A stretch of 64,000 nucleotides of DNA, taken from positions 1,674,001 through 1,738,000 of the forward strand of contig NZ_CP094527.1 in NCBI RefSeq assembly GCF_022811725.1, in the 5' to 3' direction. Numbering within the stretch: the stretch's first letter is position 1; the number at the start of each line of letters is the position of its first letter. The position numbers were made by a program, and so were the translations under genes. The notes beneath the pieces were generated by a model that saw only the letters and a list, made by a program, of their open reading frames with translations, ran no database searches and was not told the DNA's origin. Of the stretch, positions 15,661-24,177 are shown piece by piece. This DNA is from Mucilaginibacter sp. SMC90 (lineage in GTDB: Bacteria > Bacteroidota > Bacteroidia > Sphingobacteriales > Sphingobacteriaceae).

Positions 15661-16776
15661 ATGGAAAAAGAAGAAATCAAAAGGCGCTCTGAGCAATACC
15701 TGAAAGGTAAGGCCACTGAAAAAGAGAAGGCGATGCTGGAAGCCTGGTACCTGGAGCTGGGGGAAGGCGGGGGCAAAATACCGGAGGAAAGGATCCGCGC
15801 GATCCAGGAGGAAATATTCCGAAAGTTACCGGGAAATGGCGGCAACAAATTTCCGACGGGCATCCTGCTTGCTGCCGCGGAAATCGCCATCATTATGGTT
15901 TCGCTGATCCTCGAGGTGGTTTTTCATAAACCTGACCTGGTGGTTCAGCATGTAACGCATGATATCCCGCCGGGAGGAAACCGGGCCGTGCTGACCCTCT
16001 CGAACGGACAGAAGATCGATCTTACCCATACCGCAAACGGCCGCGTAGCCGTCCAGCAGGGGACGCGTGTGCTGAAAAGCCGGGCCGGGCAGCTCGTTTA
16101 TGATGATGGTGCCGTGCCGGAAGCGAAAGGGCCGGCGGGTGAGAACACCATTACTACCCCTGTAGGCGGTATATGGCAACTTAGCCTGCCGGATGGAACC
16201 CGGGTCTGGCTGAATAATTCGTCTTCACTGACCTACCCATCGCATTTTCGGGGACAATCCGACAGGATAGTTACCCTGGCCGGTGAGGCTTATTTCGAAG
16301 TGGCCAAGGATAAGCGCCACCCTTTTATTGTTAAGAGCGGGGGACAGGAAGTAAAAGTATTGGGGACTCATTTTGATATCAACGCCTTTCCTGATGAGGA
16401 CGTTGTCAGGACGACGTTGCTGGAAGGCCTGGTCACCGTAAGTGCCGCGGATAAAAGGCTAACACAAAAACTCTTTCCGGGTAATCAATCAATATTGCGT
16501 GGTGGAGGCCTTAAACTTACCAGCGTCAACATTGAACAGGTCGTGGCATGGAAGAACGGATATTTCAGGTTTGACAATACCCCTATTGAACAGGTGATGC
16601 GGGAGCTCGCGCGCTGGTATGACATCGACGTTCGTTTCGATGGCTCCATACCCACCGAGAAATTAAACGGTAGGATCTCCCGCTCCAAAAATATCAGCAA
16701 AGTGCTGAATGCCCTCGAGGCTACGAAAACCGTGCATTTCAAAGTAGAAGGAAGGAGGGTGACCGTAATGAAGTAA
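15661..16776 (+). CDS. FecR-family transmembrane anti-sigma factor
   Basis: A 371-residue protein. The cytoplasmic N-terminus (residues 1-60) has the helical pattern of Bacteroidota FecR. One membrane helix spans about residues 66-89. The periplasmic FecR domain includes TPVGGIWQLSLPDGTRVWLNNSSSLTYP and LAGEAYFEVAKDKRHPFIV, followed by the C-terminal DUF4974 domain (FRFDNTPIEQVMRELARWYDIDVRF). FecR normally holds an ECF sigma factor and releases it when the outer-membrane receptor binds substrate. The receptor (SusC-like with STN domain) follows, but no sigma gene is adjacent. Confidence 0.92.
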   Translation: MEKEEIKRRSEQYLKGKATEKEKAMLEAWYLELGEGGGKIPEERIRAIQEEIFRKLPGNGGNKFPTGILLAAAEIAIIMVSLILEVVFHKPDLVVQHVTHDIPPGGNRAVLTLSNGQKIDLTHTANGRVAVQQGTRVLKSRAGQLVYDDGAVPEAKGPAGENTITTPVGGIWQLSLPDGTRVWLNNSSSLTYPSHFRGQSDRIVTLAGEAYFEVAKDKRHPFIVKSGGQEVKVLGTHFDINAFPDEDVVRTTLLEGLVTVSAADKRLTQKLFPGNQSILRGGGLKLTSVNIEQVVAWKNGYFRFDNTPIEQVMRELARWYDIDVRFDGSIPTEKLNGRISRSKNISKVLNALEATKTVHFKVEGRRVTVMK

Positions 16777-16805
16777 TTCCTAATAAATAAGAATCAGTTA
16801 GTTAA

Positions 16806-16841
16806 AAGCCAGGGAACCGGTCCCACCCGGTAACCTGGCTT
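16806..16841 (+). terminator. Double-stem hairpin between fecR and susC
   Basis: AAGCCAGG (16806-16813) pairs with CCTGGCTT (16834-16841), and ACCGG (16816-16820) pairs with CCGGT (16827-16831) inside. It lies 65 nt before the susC start. It may lower read-through from fecR into susC or act as an attenuator. No long T-run follows. Confidence 0.55.
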
Positions 16842-16905
16842 AAGCTGGGCTCCTTAAAAAGTTTTAACTATTAACGAACAGCGGTGCTGCCGGGCCATCT
16901 CGAAA

Positions 16906-19900
16906 ATGAACGGCCGCAACGCTCTCCAACTCCAACAACGAATGTACAGTTTTTATAAAGAAAAACTGGTACGGTCAAACCGCCGTACCTCCCTGGTCCT
17001 GAAAGCCTTCCGGCTTGCGGCCATTTTAATGGTGATCCTGAACATGCAGGTCAGTGCAAGGCCGCTGTTGCAGAGAGTCACTCTGTCAGAAAAGAACAGT
17101 ACGCTGCTTTCTGTAATCGAAAAGATAAGCAAACAGACCGGCTATGACTTCGTGCTGCCGGAAGGTGTGATCAGCTATGCCAGGCCGGTTACCATCACTG
17201 TTCAGCAGGAAGAACTGAGCCTGGTCCTCAAAAAAATATTTGATGAACAGCCGCTTGCTTATGAACTGCAGGAAAAAATGGTTATCGTCAGCAGGAAGAA
17301 CCCTGCTCCCCCTGTGAAGCCTGTCACAGCACCGAAGGCGCCGGTCAATGTTACCGGGGAGGTTGCTGATACCTCCGGCAAACCGCTCAACTCGGCAACG
17401 ATCCGCATCGCTGGTCGGGAGGATTATTATTACACCGATGAAGCCGGAAGGTTCTCGGTTACCGCAGAGGCCGGGGACCAGGTGACCATCTCCTTCATCG
17501 GGTTCAATCCCTATTCCTTCACCGTTGTCACCGGAATTCCATATCAAAAAATCATACTCCACCCCGCGACAGCAGCGATTACAGAGGTCAGTGTAGTATC
17601 GACAGGCTACCAGAATATTCCAAAAGAGCGGGCGACAGGCTCGTTCGCACAGCTGAATAATGAGCTGCTCAACCGCCGTACCGGCAGCGATATCGTCAGC
17701 AGGCTGGAAGGCGTTGTCCCGGGTTTATTGTTTAACCGGAACACGACCGCATCGTCAAGGGGCATCAGTGATATCAGCATCAGGGGGACCAATACCCTTT
17801 TTTCCAACAGCCAGCCTTTGATCGTACTGGACGGGTTCCCTTTTGACGGCGATATGAGTAATATCAATCCAAACGATATCGAAAACATCACGATACTGAA
17901 AGATGCGGCAGCCGCAAGTATCTGGGGCGTAAAATCCGGGAACGGCGTGATCGTGCTGACCACCAAAAAAGGAAAGCGCAATGAAAAACTCGCGGTCGAG
18001 TTTAATGCTAACGTTACAGCCACTGCGAAACCTGACCTCTATTACAGTCCTTCCTTCCTGAACTCATCCGACTACATCGATATCGAGCAGCGCTTATTTA
18101 AAACCGGATTTTATGACGGTCAGATCGGCGACCCGCTCCAGGTCACTTCACCTGTCGTTAATATCCTGGCTTCTCAAAGGGACGGAAGTTTATCGGCTTC
18201 AGAGGCTGAAGCGCAGATCGATGCCCTGAGGAAACAGGATACCCGCAGTCAGCTGGAAAAATATTTCTACAGGCGCGGTTTTTTACAGCAATACAGCCTG
18301 AACTTTCGCGGGGGCAGCGATAAAAGCGATTATTATTTTTCTGCAGGCGAGGATCATAACACCGCAACGCTTACGGGCAATAATAACAACCGGATTACGC
18401 TGAACGCGAACTATAATTTCTACCCGGTAAAGAACCTGCAGCTTTCTGCAACAGTCAATTATATCCAGACGAATTCAGCCAGCAACAGTACTGCCTCCAA
18501 TACTACCGCGGGGGGCCGGTATGTTAATTTTACCTTTCCTTATGAATCTTTTGCCGACGGAAACGACAATCCCTTACCTATTGTTCGCGGTTTAAACTAT
18601 GAGTTTGCCAAAGATGCGCAGCAGCAAGGCTACCTCGACTGGCTTTACCGTCCGCTGGACGAGCTCAGGAACGCGGATAATACTGGTTCATCCACAGAGA
18701 ACCGCATTAACGTGGGCGCGCAATACCGCTTGATCCCCGGCCTGGATATTTCTGTCAAATACCAGTTCGAAAAACAGACCAGCAATGCGGATAATTATTA
18801 TAGTCCGGCAACTTTTTATACGCGCGACCTGATCAACGGGTATGCGCAACCGAACGGGGATGGTACGTTTACGTATCCCGTACCCAAAGGAGGCATTCTC
18901 CAGCAATCGGATGGCATTTTGACTTCTCATCGCGTGCGGGGGCAGATCAGTTTTGATCGTGAGGTAGCCAGCGGGCACCGTGTGAGCGCCATTGTCGGCA
19001 GCGAGGTAAGCTCTGCGATCACGGAAAGTAGCAGCGGGACAGTATACGGTTATGACAAAGATACACGGACGAGCTTTGCGCAGATCGATTACGCCAGCTA
19101 CTTCAACAGGAACCCGGAAAGCGGTGCTTTGCAGATCCCGACGACCCTCGGCTTTGAAAAGTTTACCGATCATTATGTATCCTATTTCGGCAATGCCGCT
19201 TATACCTACCTTGATCGTTATACTTTTTCTATCAGCGGGAGGATCGACCGCTCGAACCTGTTTGGCGTAGCGACGAACCACAAATCAGTACCATTATATT
19301 CAACCGGCCTTGCATGGGATATCAGCAAGGAGGATTTTTATCACCTTCCCTGGTTACCCTACCTGAAAATACGGGCGACTTATGGGTATAATGCCAACGT
19401 CAATAAAAGCGCTTCCGCGATCACGACCCTGGAACAGCAAAGCAACGCTTATTATTCGGGTGTTCCCTATAATATCATCAACAGCCCCGGTAACCCGGAG
19501 CTTCGCTGGGAAAAAGTACGGATCGCCAATTTCGGGATCGACTACAGCCTGAAAAATAACGTGCTTTCGGGTAGTTTTGAGTACTATACCAAGCACGGCA
19601 TCGACCTTTTCGGTAGTTCGCCGCTGTCGCCATCGGCAGGTTTTACCACATTTTTTGGAAATACCGCCAATACGTCCGGGCACGGTTTTGATCTTGTGGT
19701 CAACTCGCGAAATATTTACCATGAGGATTTTAAGTGGATAAGTAACCTCCTGATCAGCTATGTGATCGATAAAGTGACGGTTTATGACGATCCCGCATCG
19801 ACGCTGACCTACCTTGCTTCAGGCAGCGGGAATGGGGGAACGATCACACCTTTTGTCGGTCAGCCGATTTATGGCATCTACAGTTTCAAATCAGGCCCGC

Positions 19901-20505
19901 TGACCCATGATACCGGTGACCCGCAGGGGTATCTTGACGGGCAGTTGAGTACGGATTACAAAAGCATACTTTCCAGGACCGGTATAGCGGACCTTTATTA
20001 TAACGGGCCATCGAGGCCGACCACCTTCGGCTCCTTCCGGAACACTTTTACTTATAGAAACTGGACTTTTTCCGCCAATATAATTTTTAAGCTTAACTAT
20101 TATTTCCGCAGGTCGTCCACTGGCTTATCTTATGACCAGATCACCTACGGTATTGTAAACAAGGATTATGAAAATCGCTGGCAGAACCCGGGAGATGAAG
20201 CGCATACTACCGTTCCGTCCATATTAATGCCACCGGCGAATACGGACCGCTCGACCTTTTACCAATATTCGCAGGCCCTCGTTGACAAGGGCGACCATAT
20301 CCGGCTGCAGGACATCCGCCTTACTTATGCCTTCAAACCGTTCAGCGGCAATAATCCCGTTTTCAAAAGGCTGGAGGTGTTTAGCTACCTGAACAATGTG
20401 GGTATTCTTTGGCGCGCCAATAAGGACCACCTTGATCCTGACCTGGCTTCCGGCACCTATCCGCTTCCGCGAACTTTATCCATTGGCATTAACTCCAGAT
20501 TTTAA
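16906..20505 (+). CDS. SusC/RagA-family TonB-linked outer-membrane transporter with STN domain
   Basis: A 1199-residue protein; ATG 16942 (MYSFYKEKL) is a possible alternative start. After a signal helix (AFRLAAILMVILNMQVSA) comes an STN signalling domain (about 60-125), a carboxypeptidase-regulatory-like domain (about 148-225), then the TonB plug beginning VVSTGYQNIPKERATGSF and containing LIVLDGFPFDGDMSNINPNDI and IWGVKSGNGVIVLTTKKG. A 22-strand barrel follows, ending LSIGINSRF. The STN domain marks a receptor that signals to FecR. It forms a SusCD pair with the next gene (2 nt gap). The substrate is unknown. Confidence 0.95.
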   Translation: MNGRNALQLQQRMYSFYKEKLVRSNRRTSLVLKAFRLAAILMVILNMQVSARPLLQRVTLSEKNSTLLSVIEKISKQTGYDFVLPEGVISYARPVTITVQQEELSLVLKKIFDEQPLAYELQEKMVIVSRKNPAPPVKPVTAPKAPVNVTGEVADTSGKPLNSATIRIAGREDYYYTDEAGRFSVTAEAGDQVTISFIGFNPYSFTVVTGIPYQKIILHPATAAITEVSVVSTGYQNIPKERATGSFAQLNNELLNRRTGSDIVSRLEGVVPGLLFNRNTTASSRGISDISIRGTNTLFSNSQPLIVLDGFPFDGDMSNINPNDIENITILKDAAAASIWGVKSGNGVIVLTTKKGKRNEKLAVEFNANVTATAKPDLYYSPSFLNSSDYIDIEQRLFKTGFYDGQIGDPLQVTSPVVNILASQRDGSLSASEAEAQIDALRKQDTRSQLEKYFYRRGFLQQYSLNFRGGSDKSDYYFSAGEDHNTATLTGNNNNRITLNANYNFYPVKNLQLSATVNYIQTNSASNSTASNTTAGGRYVNFTFPYESFADGNDNPLPIVRGLNYEFAKDAQQQGYLDWLYRPLDELRNADNTGSSTENRINVGAQYRLIPGLDISVKYQFEKQTSNADNYYSPATFYTRDLINGYAQPNGDGTFTYPVPKGGILQQSDGILTSHRVRGQISFDREVASGHRVSAIVGSEVSSAITESSSGTVYGYDKDTRTSFAQIDYASYFNRNPESGALQIPTTLGFEKFTDHYVSYFGNAAYTYLDRYTFSISGRIDRSNLFGVATNHKSVPLYSTGLAWDISKEDFYHLPWLPYLKIRATYGYNANVNKSASAITTLEQQSNAYYSGVPYNIINSPGNPELRWEKVRIANFGIDYSLKNNVLSGSFEYYTKHGIDLFGSSPLSPSAGFTTFFGNTANTSGHGFDLVVNSRNIYHEDFKWISNLLISYVIDKVTVYDDPASTLTYLASGSGNGGTITPFVGQPIYGIYSFKSGPLTHDTGDPQGYLDGQLSTDYKSILSRTGIADLYYNGPSRPTTFGSFRNTFTYRNWTFSANIIFKLNYYFRRSSTGLSYDQITYGIVNKDYENRWQNPGDEAHTTVPSILMPPANTDRSTFYQYSQALVDKGDHIRLQDIRLTYAFKPFSGNNPVFKRLEVFSYLNNVGILWRANKDHLDPDLASGTYPLPRTLSIGINSRF

Positions 20506-20507
20506 CC

Positions 20508-21908
20508 ATGAGAAAAAAAATCACCGGCCCCTTGTTCGGGTGCATCGTATGCATCATGGGCCTGACACTCAACAGTTGTAAGAAACAGGACGATTTCTTA
20601 AACACCAAACCCAATCAGGCACTCAAAACGCCGGCTACCCTGGCGGACCTCAAAGGTCTGTTACAGAACGAGGATATTTTTAACAGCCAGCCCGACCCCG
20701 GGCTCGGTGAGATCGCTTCGGACGATTTCCTGATCCAGGACGCTATATTCCCAACTTTGTCGGCAACTGACCGTAATTCCTTTATCTGGGCAAAAGACGT
20801 GTTTGATGCCACAACCACCCAGTCCTCAGACTGGAATTCACCCTATCAGATGGTGTATTACGCAAATGTGGTGCTCGATGCCCTGCCGGGTATCACGACA
20901 TCGGTGAGTGAAAAAGCATCCTACGATCAGGTCAGGGCCAGCGCTTTATTTTACCGGGCATGGGCTTTTTACGGCCTTTTGCAAACTTTCGCGCCACCTT
21001 ATGACAAAGCTCAGGCTGGCAGTCAAACGGGCATACCACTGCGGCTGAGCTCCGATCTCAATACCCATCCGGGAAGATCGAGTATCGCGGACTGTTACAC
21101 AAAAGTGATAGCTGACCTGAAAGAGTCCCTTCCTGCTTTACCCATTACCCCGGTTTATAAGACGGCTCCCTCACAGCCGGCCGTAAACGCCCTGCTCGCC
21201 CGGATCTATCTTGGCATGGGCGATTATAATGCCGCGCTGACTTACGCGAACGCCTGCCTGTCGCAGTTTTCTACGCTGACCGATTATAACACGCTGAATA
21301 AACCGACGACAACGGCCATTGATAATAACTACCTTACCGAGGATATTTACCATTCCAATATGGTAGGGCACATTGTTTACAGTGTTCGCAGGGACAGCTA
21401 TATCGGCCCGGACCTGTATAACAGTTATGCTGTAAATGATCTTCGCAAAACCAAATTTTTTACCATACTCGATGGACTACCACAATACCCGCGCTTTGTA
21501 GGTTCTTATGATTTTAAAGGCCTGAAATATGATGGGCTTGCTGTGGATGAAATATACCTTATTAAAGCCGAATGCCAGGCGAGGGCCGGGGATGGAGCAG
21601 GGGCAATGGCTTCGTTAAATACGCTCCTTACAACGAGGTGGAAAACAGGGACTTTTGTTCCATATACTGCGTCCGGGGCTGATGACGCGCTGAAACAAGT
21701 GCTGAAGGAGCGGCAAAAGGAATTATTGCTGCGCGGGCTTCGCTGGACTGACCTGCGCCGTCTGAACCAGGAAAGCCGGTTCGCCGTCACGCTGCAGCGG
21801 ACGGTCAGTGGCGCAAATTATTCGCTGCCACCAAATGATCCGAAATATGCGTTTCCAATTCCGGATATCGAAATCCAATTGGGCGGCCTGACCCAAAACC
21901 CAAGATGA
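20508..21908 (+). CDS. SusD/RagB-family outer-membrane lipoprotein
   Basis: A 466-residue SusD-like protein with a lipoprotein signal (LTLNSCKKQDDFLNTKPNQ; Cys24 lipidated). Family features are the TPR-like helical core (ASALFYRAWAFYGLLQTFAPPYDK), IADCYTKVIADLKESLPALP, and the C-terminal ERQKELLLRGLRWTDLRRLN motif. It caps the SusC barrel and binds the imported ligand. It is directly downstream of susC and upstream of a TlpA-like gene. Confidence 0.95.
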   Translation: MRKKITGPLFGCIVCIMGLTLNSCKKQDDFLNTKPNQALKTPATLADLKGLLQNEDIFNSQPDPGLGEIASDDFLIQDAIFPTLSATDRNSFIWAKDVFDATTTQSSDWNSPYQMVYYANVVLDALPGITTSVSEKASYDQVRASALFYRAWAFYGLLQTFAPPYDKAQAGSQTGIPLRLSSDLNTHPGRSSIADCYTKVIADLKESLPALPITPVYKTAPSQPAVNALLARIYLGMGDYNAALTYANACLSQFSTLTDYNTLNKPTTTAIDNNYLTEDIYHSNMVGHIVYSVRRDSYIGPDLYNSYAVNDLRKTKFFTILDGLPQYPRFVGSYDFKGLKYDGLAVDEIYLIKAECQARAGDGAGAMASLNTLLTTRWKTGTFVPYTASGADDALKQVLKERQKELLLRGLRWTDLRRLNQESRFAVTLQRTVSGANYSLPPNDPKYAFPIPDIEIQLGGLTQNPR

Positions 21909-21924
21909 ATAGCTAATTAAGAAT

Positions 21925-23331
21925 ATGATGAAAAAAATATTTTGTTTAATGTTGTGCGCACTTACCTGCGTTCAACTACATGCAGCAGAACGCCTCGTTA
22001 AGATCCGTGGCAAAGCGGAATTTTTGAATAGTGGCGACTCGGTTAGTGTTACTATTTATCCTTATGCCGAAAGGTTAAATGAAATCAAAACTACCTTTAC
22101 CGTCCTTGCCCGAAATCAGGCATTTAGTCTGGAAATTCCCGACTCAGATAAACCCCGGTTCATAGAGGTTCGGTTTTACAAGGCCTGGCAATTTAATTTA
22201 AATTCGCTCCTGGTTTTTCCGGGGGATGACCTGAACTTCCTGATTCTTAAGGGTAAAACTGTATTCAGCGGCTTGTCATCAGCAAGGTTTGAAGTACAGC
22301 TCCATATGCAAAACTTGTCGACGGCATACCTGCAGCAATTCCCGGTAGTTTATTCACCGGACGCACTACCTGCTTCTTTCAACCGGATCGATTCCTGTGC
22401 GGCCATCTGCCTTGATTACCTGGAAAGCAGGAAAGAGAAGGTCGGCAATGCTGCTTATGCCCTGCTAAAAAATAATATCGAAGCGAAGTCCACTTTGTCT
22501 AAATTAGGTTATATGACTTTCGCACGCCTGAATAAATCTTCAGACATTCAGGAGCACTATATATCCGCATTAAAGAATTATGGCAGGCCTTTCAATAATT
22601 ACCCCTCGCTTGTTCCTATGGATGAACTGGGTGAACCTACCACCAGTTTTTCAGCAGAACTTATCTATCAACGATACCTGGTCGATTCCTGCATACTCGC
22701 CCGCAAAAAGTTCAACCTGCATGACTGTTATTTGTATGAATCCCGGAATTTCAAAGGCAAAATAAGGGAACAACTGGTTACTGAGCTTTTTATCATGAAT
22801 AGGAACAGCCGGCGTATTTCCGTGACAGATATTGATGATTCACTTTTATATATAAACGACCCGGAGTTCCGGGCGGTGCTCGGGAAAATAAGGGCTATGA
22901 ATACAATTGGCGCAAAAGCGCCGGATTTTGTGTTGATGGACGAAAATAATAAGCCGGTAAAATTAAGCGACTTCCGGGGTAAACTGGTCATCCTGGATTT
23001 CTGGTTTACGGGATGCGGTGCCTGTGAGGGGCTGGCACCCAGACTTTACGCGCTTGAGAAAAAATATGAGAACCAGCCCGTCGTGTTTATATCGATTTCG
23101 CTTGACCGTTTACGGGAGAAATGGCTGGCAACATTAAAAACTAACAAATATACTTCGCCGCTGGCTGTAAAACTCTATACGGAGGGCAGGGGCGATCAGC
23201 ACCAGGTCATCAAAGAATATGATGTTCATGGTTGTCCGACCATCATCATGATCGATAAGGAGGGGAGGCTTTGTCCGAGGCCTGAATTGGATGAACGCGC
23301 CTTGTCAGGTATAATAGAACGGTATCTTTAA
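21925..23331 (+). CDS. TlpA-like exported thioredoxin-fold protein
   Basis: A 468-residue protein with a signal peptide (KKIFCLMLCALTCVQLHA), a long N-terminal DUF4369-like/unknown region, and a C-terminal thioredoxin fold. The fold starts GAKAPDFVLMDENNKPVKLSDFRGK, with redox motif CGAC at residues 364-367 and the cis-Pro region HGCPTIIMIDKEG. It probably acts in the periplasm as a disulfide reductase. It is the last gene of the FecR-SusCD operon, and a MauE-like membrane redox protein is encoded convergently. Confidence 0.85.
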   Translation: MMKKIFCLMLCALTCVQLHAAERLVKIRGKAEFLNSGDSVSVTIYPYAERLNEIKTTFTVLARNQAFSLEIPDSDKPRFIEVRFYKAWQFNLNSLLVFPGDDLNFLILKGKTVFSGLSSARFEVQLHMQNLSTAYLQQFPVVYSPDALPASFNRIDSCAAICLDYLESRKEKVGNAAYALLKNNIEAKSTLSKLGYMTFARLNKSSDIQEHYISALKNYGRPFNNYPSLVPMDELGEPTTSFSAELIYQRYLVDSCILARKKFNLHDCYLYESRNFKGKIREQLVTELFIMNRNSRRISVTDIDDSLLYINDPEFRAVLGKIRAMNTIGAKAPDFVLMDENNKPVKLSDFRGKLVILDFWFTGCGACEGLAPRLYALEKKYENQPVVFISISLDRLREKWLATLKTNKYTSPLAVKLYTEGRGDQHQVIKEYDVHGCPTIIMIDKEGRLCPRPELDERALSGIIERYL

Positions 23332-23336
23332 GATAA

Positions 23337-23369
23337 AAGGCCATCTGCCGGGTGCCGGCAGGTGGCCTT
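23337..23369. terminator. Bidirectional intrinsic terminator
   Basis: A near-perfect 15-bp stem (23337-23351 with 23355-23369, one G-T wobble) with A residues on one side and TTGTTTG on the other. It lies exactly between the convergent tlpA-like and DUF6520 genes. Confidence 0.85.
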
Positions 23370-23374
23370 GTTTG

Positions 23375-23650
23375 TTAAAGTGTAATATACACTTGGTTTG
23401 TAGGCGTGTGACCCGCAGGGATCTGGTTGTCGGTCGGTGCCACATTGGTGGAGATCACACAAACACGATCTGTCGCGGTTAAACATTGAGCAGTGCTCGG
23501 GTTGGGTACTGTCTTGGTCCAGTGGAAACCGTTGCCCGCAGTTTGCCTGGCATAATAAGTTGTAGCCAGTGGTTTAGGGCTGAAAGCAAATGCACTGCCT
23601 ACGCCCGAAAGGGCTGCGATGGCCATAAGGCCCATTCTGATCTTTTTCAT
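23375..23650 (-). CDS. DUF6520-like small secreted protein
   Basis: A 91-residue protein with a signal-like N-terminus (MKKIRMGLMAIAALSGVGSAFA) and a Thr/Ser-rich mature part containing two Cys residues (AQCLTATDRVCVIS). The pattern fits DUF6520, a Bacteroidota family of small exported proteins often found near MauE/DoxX genes. It is the last gene of an operon with MauE and a LanKC-like enzyme, so it is the only local candidate for a modified peptide. The Sec-like leader argues that it may instead be an unmodified exported protein. Confidence 0.6.
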   Translation of the reverse strand: MKKIRMGLMAIAALSGVGSAFAFSPKPLATTYYARQTAGNGFHWTKTVPNPSTAQCLTATDRVCVISTNVAPTDNQIPAGHTPTNQVYITL

Positions 23651-23727
23651 GGTTTGTTATTTTTAGAAATGTTCGCGGGTTTTACCACAGGACCCGCATT
23701 AACCTGATTTCGCGCGCGAGAAATATC

Positions 23728-24174
23728 TTAGGCCCCGTAAGGTTTTTGTTTTATTGTTAATTTTCTTTTAGTGCGGTAATATCGGATTGAGATAACCGCA
23801 AAGACGATAAACAGCAGGTTAAGAATGAAATGCTGTCCCCAGCCTAATGATTTGAGCATTCCGCCGCAAGCGCAGGGCGCTCTTGGGAAAAGGTGCAGCA
23901 AAGCCGCACCGACATATAGCGTGAAGGCAGTCATCATGATAAGGAAAGCGTAAATGCCCGTCAGTCTACTTTTATCCGGGATCATCAAGGCTGCTACTGC
24001 GATCTCCAATAATGGTAATGCATAAGTCATTGGTATTGTTAGCCATGCCGGTAAATGCTGAAACAACATGGAAATCTCGAAATTCTTAAAATCCAGCAGC
24101 TTACTAAGGCCGGTATAAAGGAACAGCAGGACCAGTAAACCGGTGATCAATTCGTAAATCAGTTCTTTTTTCAT
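23728..24174 (-). CDS. MauE/DoxX-family redox-associated membrane protein
   Basis: A 148-residue protein with four membrane helices (about 9-27, 45-66, 72-95 and 115-132). A Cys-x-Cys pair in the third loop (PRAPCACGGMLKSLGWGQHF) is typical of MauE-type proteins that pass electrons or act with thioredoxin-like partners. It starts 3 nt after the LanKC stop and precedes the DUF6520 gene. A partnership with the TlpA-like protein encoded convergently is plausible. Confidence 0.8.
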   Translation of the reverse strand: MKKELIYELITGLLVLLFLYTGLSKLLDFKNFEISMLFQHLPAWLTIPMTYALPLLEIAVAALMIPDKSRLTGIYAFLIMMTAFTLYVGAALLHLFPRAPCACGGMLKSLGWGQHFILNLLFIVFAVISIRYYRTKRKLTIKQKPYGA

Positions 24175-24177
24175 GGG

